DNA from: Defluviitalea raffinosedens
Lineage (GTDB): Bacteria > Bacillota > Clostridia > Lachnospirales > Defluviitaleaceae
Direction: 5' to 3'
Assembly: GCF_016908775.1 (NCBI RefSeq)
Contig: NZ_JAFBEP010000001.1
Span: 62,001 to 126,000, forward strand
Length of the DNA: 64,000 nt
Within the stretch, counting starts at the first letter, position 1; every line of letters begins with the position of its first letter. The position numbers and the translations under genes are program-made. The notes beneath the pieces were generated by a model that worked only from the letters and a program-made list of their open reading frames with translations, did no database searches and was not told where the DNA came from. This document shows positions 33,313 through 42,541 of this stretch, one piece after another.

Positions 33313-34986
33313 TACTCTGGCCTCATATGCCCTTAAAGTTGCTTTTTCTTCTGTTGTGTCAATACTGTCCGCATCATAGTTTGAAATTAAGATTTCTTTT
33401 TTGCTTCCTTTCATCGCTTCTGGTATTTCAAATTCTACATGTTTGTCTGTAAAGTTGCATACAATCAATAATTTTTCATCGCCCAGGGTTCTGACAAAAG
33501 CATAAATTTCTTCGCTGTCAGGCAATAAAAGCTCAAAATCTCCATAAACAATAATGTCATGCTCTTTTCTTAACTCAATAAGCCTTTTATAATAATTGAA
33601 TACTGAATTTGGGTCATGGACCTGGGACTTAGCATTGATCCACTTATAATTTGGATTTACATTAATCCAGGGAGTGCCTGCAGTAAATCCGGCATTGGTG
33701 CTGTCATCCCACTGCATTGGTGTTCTTGCATTATCTCTGCTGACATGATGGATATAATCCATCACCAAATCTTTGTCCAAACCTTTCTTATTGATTAACT
33801 CATCATAAGCATTAAGAGTCTCAATATCTCTGTAATCTTCTATGGAGTCAAAACTTACATTGGTCATACCAAGTTCTTCTCCCTGATAGACATAAGGTGT
33901 TCCCTGATGCATATGAAGAAAGGTTGCCAACATCTTAGCAGATACTTCTCTATACTCTTCAGAGTCATTTCCAAAGCGTGAAACAGCCCTCGGCTGATCG
34001 TGATTACTCAGATACAAACTGTTCCAGGCCTTTCCGGCAAGACCCTTTTGCCATCGATTCATTACTTCTTTTAAATCTGTCAGTTTGAATCGTTTATTGC
34101 TCCATTTGCCGTGTTCTCCATGGGTTAAATCCATGTGTTCGAAATGGAAAACCATGTTTAATTCAGAGCGGTCATAGCCGGCATATTTTTTTGCTTCCTC
34201 TACAGTTACTCCGGCAGTTTCCCCAACAGTCATAATATCATATTTTGAAAGTACTCTTTTATTCATTTCCTGCAAATATTCATGAACATGCGGGCCATGA
34301 ACACAATAAGGGAATGGATCTCCATAAAGTCCGTTTTTTACTTCGCCGTCAGGCATTTCAGGGGTCTTTGAAATCATACTGATTACATCCATTCTGAATC
34401 CGTCAATACCTTTATCCAGCCACCATGTCATCATATCAAATACTTCTTCACGAACTTTAGGATTATCCCAGTTCAGATCCGGCTGCTTTCTGGAGAACAA
34501 ATGCAGGTAGTACATATCGGTATTTGCATCATATTCCCATGCTGACCCTCCAAATACAGAACCCCAGTTGTTCGGAGGACCTCCATCCGCTGATTTCTCT
34601 CTCCATATGTAATAGTCTCTGTAAGGATTATCTTTGGATTTTCTGCTTTCTATAAACCATTTATGTTCATCCGAAGTATGGTTGACAACTAAATCCATAA
34701 CGATTTTAATACCTCTTTTATGGGCTTCTTCCAGTAAAGTATCAAAGTCTTCCAAAGTTCCGAACTCATCCATAATATCACGATAATCGCTAATATCATA
34801 CCCATTATCATCATTAGGAGATTTATAGATCGGAGAAAGCCAGATCACATCTATGCCCAGCTCTTTTAAATAATCCAGCTTTTCTATAATACCTTTTAAA
34901 TCACCTATGCCGTCTCCATTACTATCCTTAAAACTTCTGGGATAAATCTGATATACGACGCTTTCTTTCCACCACTTCTTATCCAT
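33301..34986 (-). CDS. alpha-glucosidase / oligo-1,6-glucosidase, GH13
   Basis: The 561-residue cytoplasmic enzyme hydrolyses alpha-glucosides such as isomaltose, sucrose or trehalose-like substrates. GH13 conserved regions are visible: DVIWLSPIYKSPNDDNGYDI near residue 45, DLVVNHTSDEH near 97, the nucleophile region GFRMDVISMI near 195, acid/base MTVGETAGV near 250 and SNHDQPR near 325. QPDLNWDNPKVREE is typical of oligo-1,6-glucosidases. The ATG at 34986 has GGAG eight bases upstream. The leader contains a perfect LacI-type palindrome, and the lacI gene follows upstream on the same strand, so repression by that protein is likely. Confidence 0.93.
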   Translation of the reverse strand: MDKKWWKESVVYQIYPRSFKDSNGDGIGDLKGIIEKLDYLKELGIDVIWLSPIYKSPNDDNGYDISDYRDIMDEFGTLEDFDTLLEEAHKRGIKIVMDLVVNHTSDEHKWFIESRKSKDNPYRDYYIWREKSADGGPPNNWGSVFGGSAWEYDANTDMYYLHLFSRKQPDLNWDNPKVREEVFDMMTWWLDKGIDGFRMDVISMISKTPEMPDGEVKNGLYGDPFPYCVHGPHVHEYLQEMNKRVLSKYDIMTVGETAGVTVEEAKKYAGYDRSELNMVFHFEHMDLTHGEHGKWSNKRFKLTDLKEVMNRWQKGLAGKAWNSLYLSNHDQPRAVSRFGNDSEEYREVSAKMLATFLHMHQGTPYVYQGEELGMTNVSFDSIEDYRDIETLNAYDELINKKGLDKDLVMDYIHHVSRDNARTPMQWDDSTNAGFTAGTPWINVNPNYKWINAKSQVHDPNSVFNYYKRLIELRKEHDIIVYGDFELLLPDSEEIYAFVRTLGDEKLLIVCNFTDKHVEFEIPEAMKGSKKEILISNYDADSIDTTEEKATLRAYEARVYKM

Positions 34987-35026
34987 TAAACTCACTCCTA
35001 TTAATTGAAGTTTTTACACCATTATT

Positions 35027-35119
35027 AAATCACTGCTTATTTTTTCAGTGATTTTTATAGGTGTTTCGAAACACCTATGATGATAACTTGATATTATCAC
35101 AACAAAAAATATATTTCAA
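35027..35119 (-). promoter_or_regulatory. GH13 promoter with LacI-family operator
   Basis: On the minus strand TTGAAA (35119-35114) and TAATAT (35096-35091) are 17 bases apart. Ten to twenty bases downstream lies the perfect 22-bp palindrome ATAGGTGTTTC/GAAACACCTAT (35057-35078), with the central CG typical of LacI/GalR operators. A leader hairpin follows: AAATCACTG (35027-35035) pairs with 35046-35054. The position just after the start point suits repression by roadblock. Confidence 0.82.
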
Positions 35120-35170
35120 TAGTGATTATAATAATATTATTTGTTGATAAGCCTTAAAACATTTATATTT

Positions 35171-36193
35171 TTAAATGGTTTTTACGCTGTTTCTTATAAC
35201 CAATCTCGTTGGCAGTTTAATATCATGAATTTCGATCTTTTTCCCTGCGATTAAATCTCTGATATACTGGATTGCAATGGTGGCTTTCTGTGTCACATCC
35301 TGGTGCATTGTAGTCAGCATAGGGCGGCATAAAGTTGCATAGACATTATCGTCAAATCCAACAACTGAAATATCCTCCGGAACATTTATGTTATGATCAT
35401 TAAAATAGTAAATTGCATTGGCAGCGTAAAAATCAGAAGCAAAAAACAGAGCAGTATATTTTCCTATGACATTTTTAACAATTCCATCTAAAACTTTTGT
35501 TCTTTCCTCTTTGTTATGACCAATAAATATAAAATCTTCTTTTTGAAACTCAATACCTCTTTCTTTCAATGCAAGTTTGTACCCTGCCAATCGTTCTCCA
35601 TCTACTCCAATCGGATTTCTTCTGTCTGCCAAAAAAGCAATTTTTCGATGTCCGTTATCCAATAGATACTTTGTCATTTCATAGCCGCCTTCTTTATCTT
35701 GAAGACCCACATTGGTATAAAGAAGATCATCTTCATGGAAGTAACAATCAATAAATACAATGGGTTTTTGGGTATTTTGCTTCATTTTTGCACAAGCATC
35801 TGCATCAAACCCCACCGCAATTAAACCCTCAACATTCCAGGCCAGTGCCATTTTTAAATTTTCTTCAACATTTCTTGCCATGTATAACATCATATAATAA
35901 CCCTGAGTTCTGATTTCTCCTTCCAATGCACCTACCAATTCACTGAAAAAAGGATCTTGTACAGGGCTGCTAAGATCCTCTCTGCCGTAATTAATAAGAA
36001 CGCCAATAATCTTGGAACCATTATTGGCTAACAATCTGGCTCCCATATTTGAAACGTAATTTGCTTCTTTAATCACTTTCTCTACTCTTTGCAGTGTTTC
36101 TACAGAAACCTTATTGGTTCTTCCATGCAGTACATTCGACACCGTTGTAGGAGACACCCCTGCTCTTTGTGCCAATTCCTTGATCGTAACCAT
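35171..36193 (-). CDS. LacI/GalR-family transcriptional repressor
   Basis: The 340-residue regulator has the N-terminal helix-turn-helix and hinge (VTIKELAQRAGVSPTTVSNVLHG, with the hinge around VSNMGARLLAN). A periplasmic-binding-protein-like sugar domain follows (IIGVLINYGRED near 60; GFDDNVYATLCRPMLTTMHQD near 275). AAGGAGGAC selects the ATG at 36193, although the frame is open further upstream. It lies directly upstream of the GH13 glucosidase gene on the same strand, and a strong palindromic operator lies between the two. It therefore probably represses the glucosidase in the absence of its alpha-glucoside. Confidence 0.93.
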   Translation of the reverse strand: MVTIKELAQRAGVSPTTVSNVLHGRTNKVSVETLQRVEKVIKEANYVSNMGARLLANNGSKIIGVLINYGREDLSSPVQDPFFSELVGALEGEIRTQGYYMMLYMARNVEENLKMALAWNVEGLIAVGFDADACAKMKQNTQKPIVFIDCYFHEDDLLYTNVGLQDKEGGYEMTKYLLDNGHRKIAFLADRRNPIGVDGERLAGYKLALKERGIEFQKEDFIFIGHNKEERTKVLDGIVKNVIGKYTALFFASDFYAANAIYYFNDHNINVPEDISVVGFDDNVYATLCRPMLTTMHQDVTQKATIAIQYIRDLIAGKKIEIHDIKLPTRLVIRNSVKTI

Positions 36194-36344
36194 AATTAAA
36201 TGTCCTCCTTCAAAACTTATCACTCTAGAGTTATTATATTGAATAAACTCTTTCAAAACAATGGAATGAATGCTTAAAAGATTCATATAACACAAAAAGA
36301 GTTTCACAAACACATCTCTTGCACCGAGCGTGGTCGGCAAAGTG

Positions 36345-36432
36345 GACCAAATACAACGCATACGGCTGCGCATCCCGCGGAGGACTTTTTATTGTATAAG
36401 AAATTCAAAAGAATTCTTATACAATAAAAAAG
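36345..36432. repeat. palindromic intergenic repeat, copy 2
   Basis: The lead ACGCATACGGCTGCGCATCC, then CGCGGAGGAC, is followed by arms CTTTTTATTGTATAAGAA and TTCTTATACAATAAAAAAG with a small unequal loop (palindrome about 36385-36432). The organisation matches copies 1 and 4. It lies upstream of lacI and 100 bases beyond the end of the 36531 gene. Confidence 0.75.
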
Positions 36433-36530
36433 CAGGGTATCATCTCCCCACTCTTTTATTGATTTTTTGTACAATATCAGGATATAGCATTCGATATTTT
36501 TAATCTTAAGCATTAACTCTTATAATCTTT

Positions 36531-37451
36531 CTAACGGTTAACAGACCTGGCCATGCGTCTGTAAGTATGTCTTTTCCCCTTAATAACAATGGAATATGTC
36601 ATAATATTTTCCGGCGTTGCAATTCCCGGAGACATACCACAGTCACCAATATGATGCATATCCGTTCCTGTCATTTTACTGTATAATGCTATGGACTTAA
36701 TGGTATCGGGGTCTGCACCCTCCTGTGATGTACCTATGGTTGTCATGGCCATACAATGATGCTCATGGGCAAAATCAACTAAACTCTTTACGTATTCTAC
36801 CGTCATTCCCGGAACTGTGCCCGGCGCTGGTAAAAGCAATATATCCGTCCCCGCCTTAATAAATTGAAGGACCGTTTCCTGATCAATAATCCCTTTTCCG
36901 CTTTCATTTCTGCTGCCTGCAGCATGCATTTTCCCTGCAGCTATAATTATTTTATCACCCGCAACACTGGAAATTTCATTAATCTTCTTTACGATCGCTT
37001 CATTGGTCACACCTGTTTTGGGGTTACCAGTGAGCACTACCATATCCACTCCCTGTTCAATAGCTTTTTGAACATTTTCGGCAGAAGCCATCCTTCCTTT
37101 TGAAAGATTGACTCTTTCATCAATCACCACAGCATTTTCATCCACAGGTTCCAGATTGATCCCTACCATTCTCCCTGTAAGACGCTTGATTTCTTTGATC
37201 ACCGATTCTCCCTTTTCTGTTGGAAGCCCCAAAACCATAGGATTGTCCACATCATAAAAATTCAAAAGAATAATATCTGCGCCAAAAGCACACGCTACTT
37301 CAACGTTACTGACGTCATAAAGAATCGGTGGAAATACCCCAATAATTTCACTAACAAGAGTTCTTCCTTCTGCTGCCTTGATGCTTAAAAGCTTTTCTTC
37401 TTTAGTCATGGAAGCTAAGTCGGAAGCATTTAAGTCTAAAATTCGTTTCAA
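36531..37451 (-). CDS. PTS-associated TIM-barrel-like protein (DUF7916-type)
   Basis: The 306-residue soluble protein is conserved next to fructose-type PTS genes in Firmicutes. It is often labelled haloacid dehalogenase-like or DUF7916, although no HAD motif DxDxT is seen. The pattern of repeated beta strands followed by GADIILLN, VDMVVLTGNPKTG, DKIIIAAGKMHAAG and GTDILLLPAPGTVPG suggests a phosphate-binding TIM barrel. It might act on a phosphorylated sugar delivered by the PTS. The TTG at 37451 has AAAGGAGG eight bases upstream and is preferred to longer readings. A 13-bp stem-loop separates it from the PTS IIBC gene. Confidence 0.7.
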   Translation of the reverse strand: MKRILDLNASDLASMTKEEKLLSIKAAEGRTLVSEIIGVFPPILYDVSNVEVACAFGADIILLNFYDVDNPMVLGLPTEKGESVIKEIKRLTGRMVGINLEPVDENAVVIDERVNLSKGRMASAENVQKAIEQGVDMVVLTGNPKTGVTNEAIVKKINEISSVAGDKIIIAAGKMHAAGSRNESGKGIIDQETVLQFIKAGTDILLLPAPGTVPGMTVEYVKSLVDFAHEHHCMAMTTIGTSQEGADPDTIKSIALYSKMTGTDMHHIGDCGMSPGIATPENIMTYSIVIKGKRHTYRRMARSVNR

Positions 37452-37484
37452 AACCTTCTCCTCCTTTACTGAAAAAACAGTCCA

Positions 37485-37516
37485 AAATGAGGAACGCTGT
37501 TTTGCGTTCCTCATTT
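37485..37516 (-). other. intercistronic stem-loop between PTS IIBC and the DUF7916-type gene
   Basis: AAATGAGGAACGC (37485-37497) pairs perfectly with 37504-37516 around a six-base loop. The T-rich tract on the minus strand is weak and delayed. It probably acts as a partial terminator or mRNA stabiliser inside the operon. Confidence 0.65.
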
Positions 37517-37531
37517 ATTCTATCGTCTCAT

Positions 37532-38899
37532 TCATTGTGATTTCTTTAAAAATCCTACAACGAAAGCAGTTACAACAGTTCCTGCTGCAAGAGCTATAAC
37601 GTAGCCCAAAATATTAGTTACTGCAAATGTAACGAATATTCCACCATGGGGTACTGACAAAGTACAACCTAACAGCATAGATAATGCACCAGTTACAGCT
37701 GAACCCAGCATAATGGATGGAATAACTCTAATCGGATCTGCTGCTGCAAATGGAATTGCCCCTTCTGTAATGAAACTGATTCCAAGTACCCATGCAGCTT
37801 TTCCTGCCTCTTTTTCTGCCGGAGTAAATTTGTCTTTAAATAATACAGTTGCCAAAGCCAAACCTAAAGGAGGCACCATACCCGCTGCCATGACTGCTGC
37901 CATAACCATAGAGCCTGTACCTGCTGCAGCTGTTAAAGTTCCGGTTGCAAATGCATATGCCGCTTTATTGACCGGTCCTCCCATATCAAACGCCATCATT
38001 AAGCCTAAAATGATTCCTAAAACAACTGCATTAGCACCCTGCATATTTGCCAAAAAGTTATTCATTGCCGTATTTATGGCTGCTACAGGAGTTCCTACTA
38101 TATAAAATAATATAAGGCCTGTGGATATAACTCCCAATACCGGAATAACAAGTACAGGCATGATTCCTTGCAAAGTCTTTGGCAATCTAATGTATTTTTT
38201 AATAGCTACAACGATATAGCCTGCAAGAAAACCTGCAATAATTCCGCCTAGAAATCCTGCGCCCATTGTATTGGCGATCATTCCTCCAACCATACCTGGA
38301 GCTAAGCCCGGTCTGTCAGCAATAGAATAAGCGATATATCCAGCCAATATCGGGACCATTAATGCAAAGGCACTGCCACCACCAATTGCATTCAAGTAAG
38401 CCGGCAAAGTTCCTGCATTGCTTGCTGCATCATATCCAAAAATAAAGCTGATTGCGATAGCGATTCCTCCGGCTACTACAAAGGGGATCATAAAGGAAAC
38501 TCCATTCATCAAATGCTTATATGCACCTTTTCTTTCCTGAGCTCTTTGAGCTTTGATTTTCTCTACTTCATCAAATGCATCTCTGCTCTTTCCATACACT
38601 GGTGCCTTTAGAGATTTTTCAATCAAGCCAGCTGGATCTTTTATAGCATCTCCTACAGAAACTTGTAAAACTTTTTTACCGGCAAAGCGATCCATAGGAA
38701 CATCTGTGTCTGCTGCTACGATAATGGCGTCTGCTTGTTTGATTTCATCGTCCGTTAATTCGTTTTCAACGCCTACTGATCCTCTGGTTTCAACTTTTGC
38801 TTCATAACCTTTAGCCTTTGCCGCATCCATAATGGCTTCTGCTGCCATATAGGTATGGGCAATTCCTGTTGGACATGATGTAACTGCCAAAATCTTCAT
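37532..38899 (-). CDS. PTS fructose-type transporter, EIIBC
   Basis: The 455-residue protein combines EIIB and EIIC. The EIIB domain (1-100) carries the phosphorylated Cys in VTSCPTGIAHTYMAAEA near residue 9. The EIIC domain (from about 125) is a multi-helix fructose-family channel with GGAGFLGGIIAGFLAGY near 220 and DMGGPVNKAAYAF near 310. It imports and phosphorylates a fructose-like sugar. The start at 38899 follows GGGGGTTGAG. EIIA is encoded just upstream as a separate gene. It is the next-to-last gene of a six-gene minus-strand operon. Confidence 0.92.
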   Translation of the reverse strand: MKILAVTSCPTGIAHTYMAAEAIMDAAKAKGYEAKVETRGSVGVENELTDDEIKQADAIIVAADTDVPMDRFAGKKVLQVSVGDAIKDPAGLIEKSLKAPVYGKSRDAFDEVEKIKAQRAQERKGAYKHLMNGVSFMIPFVVAGGIAIAISFIFGYDAASNAGTLPAYLNAIGGGSAFALMVPILAGYIAYSIADRPGLAPGMVGGMIANTMGAGFLGGIIAGFLAGYIVVAIKKYIRLPKTLQGIMPVLVIPVLGVISTGLILFYIVGTPVAAINTAMNNFLANMQGANAVVLGIILGLMMAFDMGGPVNKAAYAFATGTLTAAAGTGSMVMAAVMAAGMVPPLGLALATVLFKDKFTPAEKEAGKAAWVLGISFITEGAIPFAAADPIRVIPSIMLGSAVTGALSMLLGCTLSVPHGGIFVTFAVTNILGYVIALAAGTVVTAFVVGFLKKSQ

Positions 38900-38992
38900 A
38901 TTCTCAACCCCCATATTAAATTTTTATATATATGAGGCAGTTGCCCCAAATATATTCCTGTGGCATCTTTCAAACTTTTATATATTATGTTT

Positions 38993-39430
38993 TTAGACCT
39001 CTCCCAAAACATTCAGAATGTCCTCCGGGGTTTTTGCATTGTTTAAAGAATCCCTGAATTCCTGCTTCATAAGCTTTCTTGAAATATTAGCCAGTATTTT
39101 TAGATGTTCTGTTCCAGCCTGACTTTCCGGAACACCTATAAGAAAAACCATATTGACAGGTTTTCCATCAGGAGCCCCCCATTCAATATTATTAACTCTT
39201 GCAAAGGCCAATAAAGGCTCCTTAACCGCATCCGTTTTTCCATGGGGTATGGCAACGCCAAAACCAACTGCCGTACTGTATTCTTCCTCCCTTCTTAATA
39301 CAGCTTTAACATAGTCCTCAATATTCACCACTCTGCCTTCATCAGCAGCCATTTGAGCCATCTTTCGGATAGTTTCTTCTTTTGTACGAGAATCAAGATG
39401 AAGCGTAATCAGATTTTTATTAATTAACAT
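38993..39430 (-). CDS. PTS fructose-type EIIA
   Basis: The 145-residue cytosolic phosphocarrier receives phosphate from HPr and passes it to EIIB. The active His lies in GFGVAIPHGKTDAV near residue 63, and the rest follows the EIIA-fructose/mannitol fold (MLINKNLITLHLDSRTKEE; later VFLIGVPESQAGTEHLKIL). GAGGAAAACA precedes the ATG. A GC-rich imperfect stem-loop (about 38924-38953) separates it from EIIBC. It follows the binding protein gene by 23 bases, so the two are certainly co-transcribed. Confidence 0.93.
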   Translation of the reverse strand: MLINKNLITLHLDSRTKEETIRKMAQMAADEGRVVNIEDYVKAVLRREEEYSTAVGFGVAIPHGKTDAVKEPLLAFARVNNIEWGAPDGKPVNMVFLIGVPESQAGTEHLKILANISRKLMKQEFRDSLNNAKTPEDILNVLGEV

Positions 39431-39453
39431 TGTTTTCCTCCTCTTCCTGTGCC

Positions 39454-40776
39454 TTACTTTAGAAATTCATTTAAATCATCGTCTAATTTTTTTAAAGTTT
39501 TTTCTATTTCAGCGCCTCCATTGATAATCTGATAAATTGCTTTATCTGCCATATCCATTGCCTTCTCGTATTTATGAAAACGAGGCGTCACAATAGAATG
39601 CTCAATCACCTCACCCAGAACTCTGGTATCCACCGCAAGCTCTTCATCAGGATTGTACCTTCTCAATTCCTCATCGGCATCCTTTGACTCTGTTACTTCC
39701 CTAAGGACAGGTACGCCCTGGGAATATTTGAATACATTCCTTTGACTTTGAGGATGGCAGACCATAAACTTCAAAAATTCCCATGCTTCTTTTTCATGTT
39801 TTGATCTTGAACTAATGCCTATTAAAAAACTGTGAAGCTCCGAAGCATTGTTTCCATTGGGCCCTTTGGGAAGTTTGACACATTCCCATTCAAAATCGTC
39901 ATATCTGATAATTCGGTAAGGATAAGATTTATAAACTCTGTACCAGGAAAATGGAAAAGGACGAAAAGCAACATTCCCTTTATCAAAATCATCAATCGTA
40001 ACTTTCATATTCTGGTTTAAGTCATTAATTTTCTTAACAAATTGAATGGCTTCCAATACCTCCGGCTGCGTAAATAAGGCTTTTTTCCCGTCGGTAGTAA
40101 ACAATTGCTGTCCATTGGTATAAACACCATCTTCCCAGGTAAAATCTACCGCCCCAAATTGATCGATTTTTCCATCACCATCCGTATCTTTTGTTACTTT
40201 TTTACATATTTCATAAAAATCATTCCAGGTCCAATCATTCTTAGGCATTTCTATATTCTCTTTTTCCAGAAGGGTTTTATTCACAAACATTAATGTAGGT
40301 TCCACTTCTCTGGGCAAAGCATACTGAATTCCGTCAAGTTGTCCTGATCGGACAGCATTTTCATACATTCTGCTGATATCAAAATCTTTGTCCTTACTTA
40401 TTAAAGGGCCTAAATCTTTCATAATGCCGATGGATGCAAAAGTATTAAAATCTCCTTCCTGAACCACAAATACATCGGGTTCTTTACCTTCTATTATTTT
40501 TCCCGATAACCATTCAGGGTAATCATTTTTTAAAATTCCTACCCTGCTGTATTTTACTTTTATTCCGGGATGTAGTTTTTGAAATTCTTCTATTGCCTCA
40601 TCTACAATTTGGTAGCTGTTTATGTTGGTATTTGGAACATCATATGCATTTCCCGAAAATATCCCAAACTCCAGAACTATTTCTTGATTTTTCTTATAAT
40701 TTCCAATTGAGCCTATAATTATTAGTACGGCTATAATCAAAGCAATTTTTACTGATATCTTTTTAGCTTTCTGCAA
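39454..40776 (-). CDS. membrane-anchored extracellular solute-binding protein, no ABC partner
   Basis: The 440-residue protein has a single N-terminal hydrophobic segment (VKIALIIAVLIIIGSIG) without a lipobox Cys, so it is probably an uncleaved anchor or a cleaved signal. The rest is a family 1 binding protein fold (EEFQKLHPGIKVKYSR; PEWLSGKIIEGKEPDVFVVQEGDF; NDWTWNDFYEICKKVTKDTDGDGK). A Ca-binding-like DTDGDGKIDQFG loop lies near 180. The TTG at 40776 has AAGGTG seven bases upstream. No permease or ATPase lies in this operon; its neighbours are a chemoreceptor and PTS EIIA. A sensory rather than transport role is inferred. Confidence 0.82.
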   Translation of the reverse strand: MQKAKKISVKIALIIAVLIIIGSIGNYKKNQEIVLEFGIFSGNAYDVPNTNINSYQIVDEAIEEFQKLHPGIKVKYSRVGILKNDYPEWLSGKIIEGKEPDVFVVQEGDFNTFASIGIMKDLGPLISKDKDFDISRMYENAVRSGQLDGIQYALPREVEPTLMFVNKTLLEKENIEMPKNDWTWNDFYEICKKVTKDTDGDGKIDQFGAVDFTWEDGVYTNGQQLFTTDGKKALFTQPEVLEAIQFVKKINDLNQNMKVTIDDFDKGNVAFRPFPFSWYRVYKSYPYRIIRYDDFEWECVKLPKGPNGNNASELHSFLIGISSRSKHEKEAWEFLKFMVCHPQSQRNVFKYSQGVPVLREVTESKDADEELRRYNPDEELAVDTRVLGEVIEHSIVTPRFHKYEKAMDMADKAIYQIINGGAEIEKTLKKLDDDLNEFLK

Positions 40777-40823
40777 AGTAATCACCTTAAGTCTTTTATT
40801 GATGATTTTATATTGTTTAAATT

Positions 40824-42518
40824 TCAAACTATTTTTAAATATTTGATTGTTTCTTCCAAGGCTTCTGCCTGTTTGGTCAGAGTATTAGAATTCAGCACCA
40901 TTTCCCGTAAGCTTTCACTCTGTTCCTGGGTTGATGCTGCTACTTCTTCACTGCTGGCCGCAACCAATTCTGCTATATGGGTAATTTCTTTGCTGGCTTT
41001 ACTAAGCTTATCTACATTCTGCAGCAAATCGTCAATACTCTTTGAAATTTCTTTAACTTCTTTGTAGACCGTTTCATTGGAGGCTTCAATATTTTTAAAG
41101 CTGTCATCTGCATCTTTTATAAAGCATACAGCATTTGATACTTCTTTCATTCCTTCTGCAATAGTCTCTGAAATGCTCATGGTTTCGGACCGAATTCCAC
41201 TAATTGCATAGATTACTCCTTTGGTTACCTTTTCAGTTTCTTCTGCAAGTTTTTTTACCTCACTGGCTACTACAGAAAACCCTTTCCCTGCTTCTCCAGC
41301 TCTTACCGCTTCTATAGAGGCATTTAAAGCTAATAAATTCGTCTGTTCAGCAATTTGCCCAATGGATTGGATACTCGTTTCTATTTCACAGGATTTTTTA
41401 TTAAGCCCATCCATTTGCAACGCTATTCTTTTCATTACAACATTAATGCCATCAATTTTTTGAATAAAATTATGTATGGAGGCCATCCCTTCTTGAGTTA
41501 GCACATTGGAGCAATCAGATAATTTAATAATCTGTTGAGACCTTGCGGCAATTTTTAGAAGTTCTTTATGGACAGATTCTGCTATCTTTGTAGAGATATT
41601 TGCATGTATAACTTGATCTTCTGCCCCTTTGGCAGTTTCCTCTGTTGCTTCTGCAATTTGCCTGCTTCCATTGGCAAATTGCTCTATGCTCTTGTTTAAC
41701 TGTTCTGCAAGTACCGCAAGATTAGAGCAAGCTTCATGAACTCTCATACCGATATTTTTTATATTGTTTTTCATCTGATTAAAAGAATCTGCCAGTATCT
41801 TTAACTCATCATCAGAATCAATTATAATATCGTCTCCTGTCAAATCTCCTGTGCCAATAGTTATAGCCCCTTTAGTCAGCTTCTTAAAAGATTGGGTGAT
41901 TTTATTGGATAAATAAATAGAATATATAACAGAAATGGATATAGCCCCTATAATAATGCTCGTGAATATTATAATCATCATTTGAAACTTTTTATTAATG
42001 TGTTCCATAATATATTCACTATAGGTTAATTGGCTGTTGATGAGATTATCCACTTGGTTATTTATAAATTCTGCCGTTTTCTTAATCTCATCATACTTTG
42101 CACTTACTTCTGCCATTGACATCTGTTTGTTTTCTGCAATTGCTTTTATATGACCAAAATAAGTGCCAATCAATCCCTCTATGCCTTCTAAATATTTTCT
42201 GCTTTCTTTATTTTCTTCAGTGATACTTTGGCTTAAAAATTTCAGGTCTCTTTCTAAAATTTCATGTACTTCTTTTGAATTTTCATATATATTTTCTCTC
42301 TCTATCGCCAGCTGTCTTACTAAAGTGGGGATATGTTCATTAATGACATTTTCTATATGATTTGTTATCAAAATTGTCTGACAAACTTCATTATAAGCCC
42401 TATTATTTTGAATAGATACTATAAGCGAAATTATAATTGCAAATAGCAATGGAAGAATAGCTACTATTAATCCTAACTTTATCTTTCTTCCTATGGAACG
42501 AATATCAAACACTTTCAT
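40824..42518 (-). CDS. methyl-accepting chemotaxis protein with four-helix-bundle-type sensor
   Basis: The 564-residue chemoreceptor has helices at about residues 12-34 and 186-208 that bracket an all-helical extracytoplasmic domain of about 150 residues ([24 protein letters not shown] and so on), as in 4HB receptors. A HAMP domain ([26 protein letters not shown]) and signalling domain with tip [29 protein letters not shown] follow. It lies 23 bases after the pfkB gene and upstream of the binding protein gene. The pair may form a binding-protein-dependent receptor for the PTS sugar, analogous to Trg with RbsB. This partner assignment is inference. Confidence 0.92.
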   Translation of the reverse strand: MKVFDIRSIGRKIKLGLIVAILPLLFAIIISLIVSIQNNRAYNEVCQTILITNHIENVINEHIPTLVRQLAIERENIYENSKEVHEILERDLKFLSQSITEENKESRKYLEGIEGLIGTYFGHIKAIAENKQMSMAEVSAKYDEIKKTAEFINNQVDNLINSQLTYSEYIMEHINKKFQMMIIIFTSIIIGAISISVIYSIYLSNKITQSFKKLTKGAITIGTGDLTGDDIIIDSDDELKILADSFNQMKNNIKNIGMRVHEACSNLAVLAEQLNKSIEQFANGSRQIAEATEETAKGAEDQVIHANISTKIAESVHKELLKIAARSQQIIKLSDCSNVLTQEGMASIHNFIQKIDGINVVMKRIALQMDGLNKKSCEIETSIQSIGQIAEQTNLLALNASIEAVRAGEAGKGFSVVASEVKKLAEETEKVTKGVIYAISGIRSETMSISETIAEGMKEVSNAVCFIKDADDSFKNIEASNETVYKEVKEISKSIDDLLQNVDKLSKASKEITHIAELVAASSEEVAASTQEQSESLREMVLNSNTLTKQAEALEETIKYLKIV

Positions 42519-42541
42519 TGCTCTCTCCCCGTCTTTAGCAA

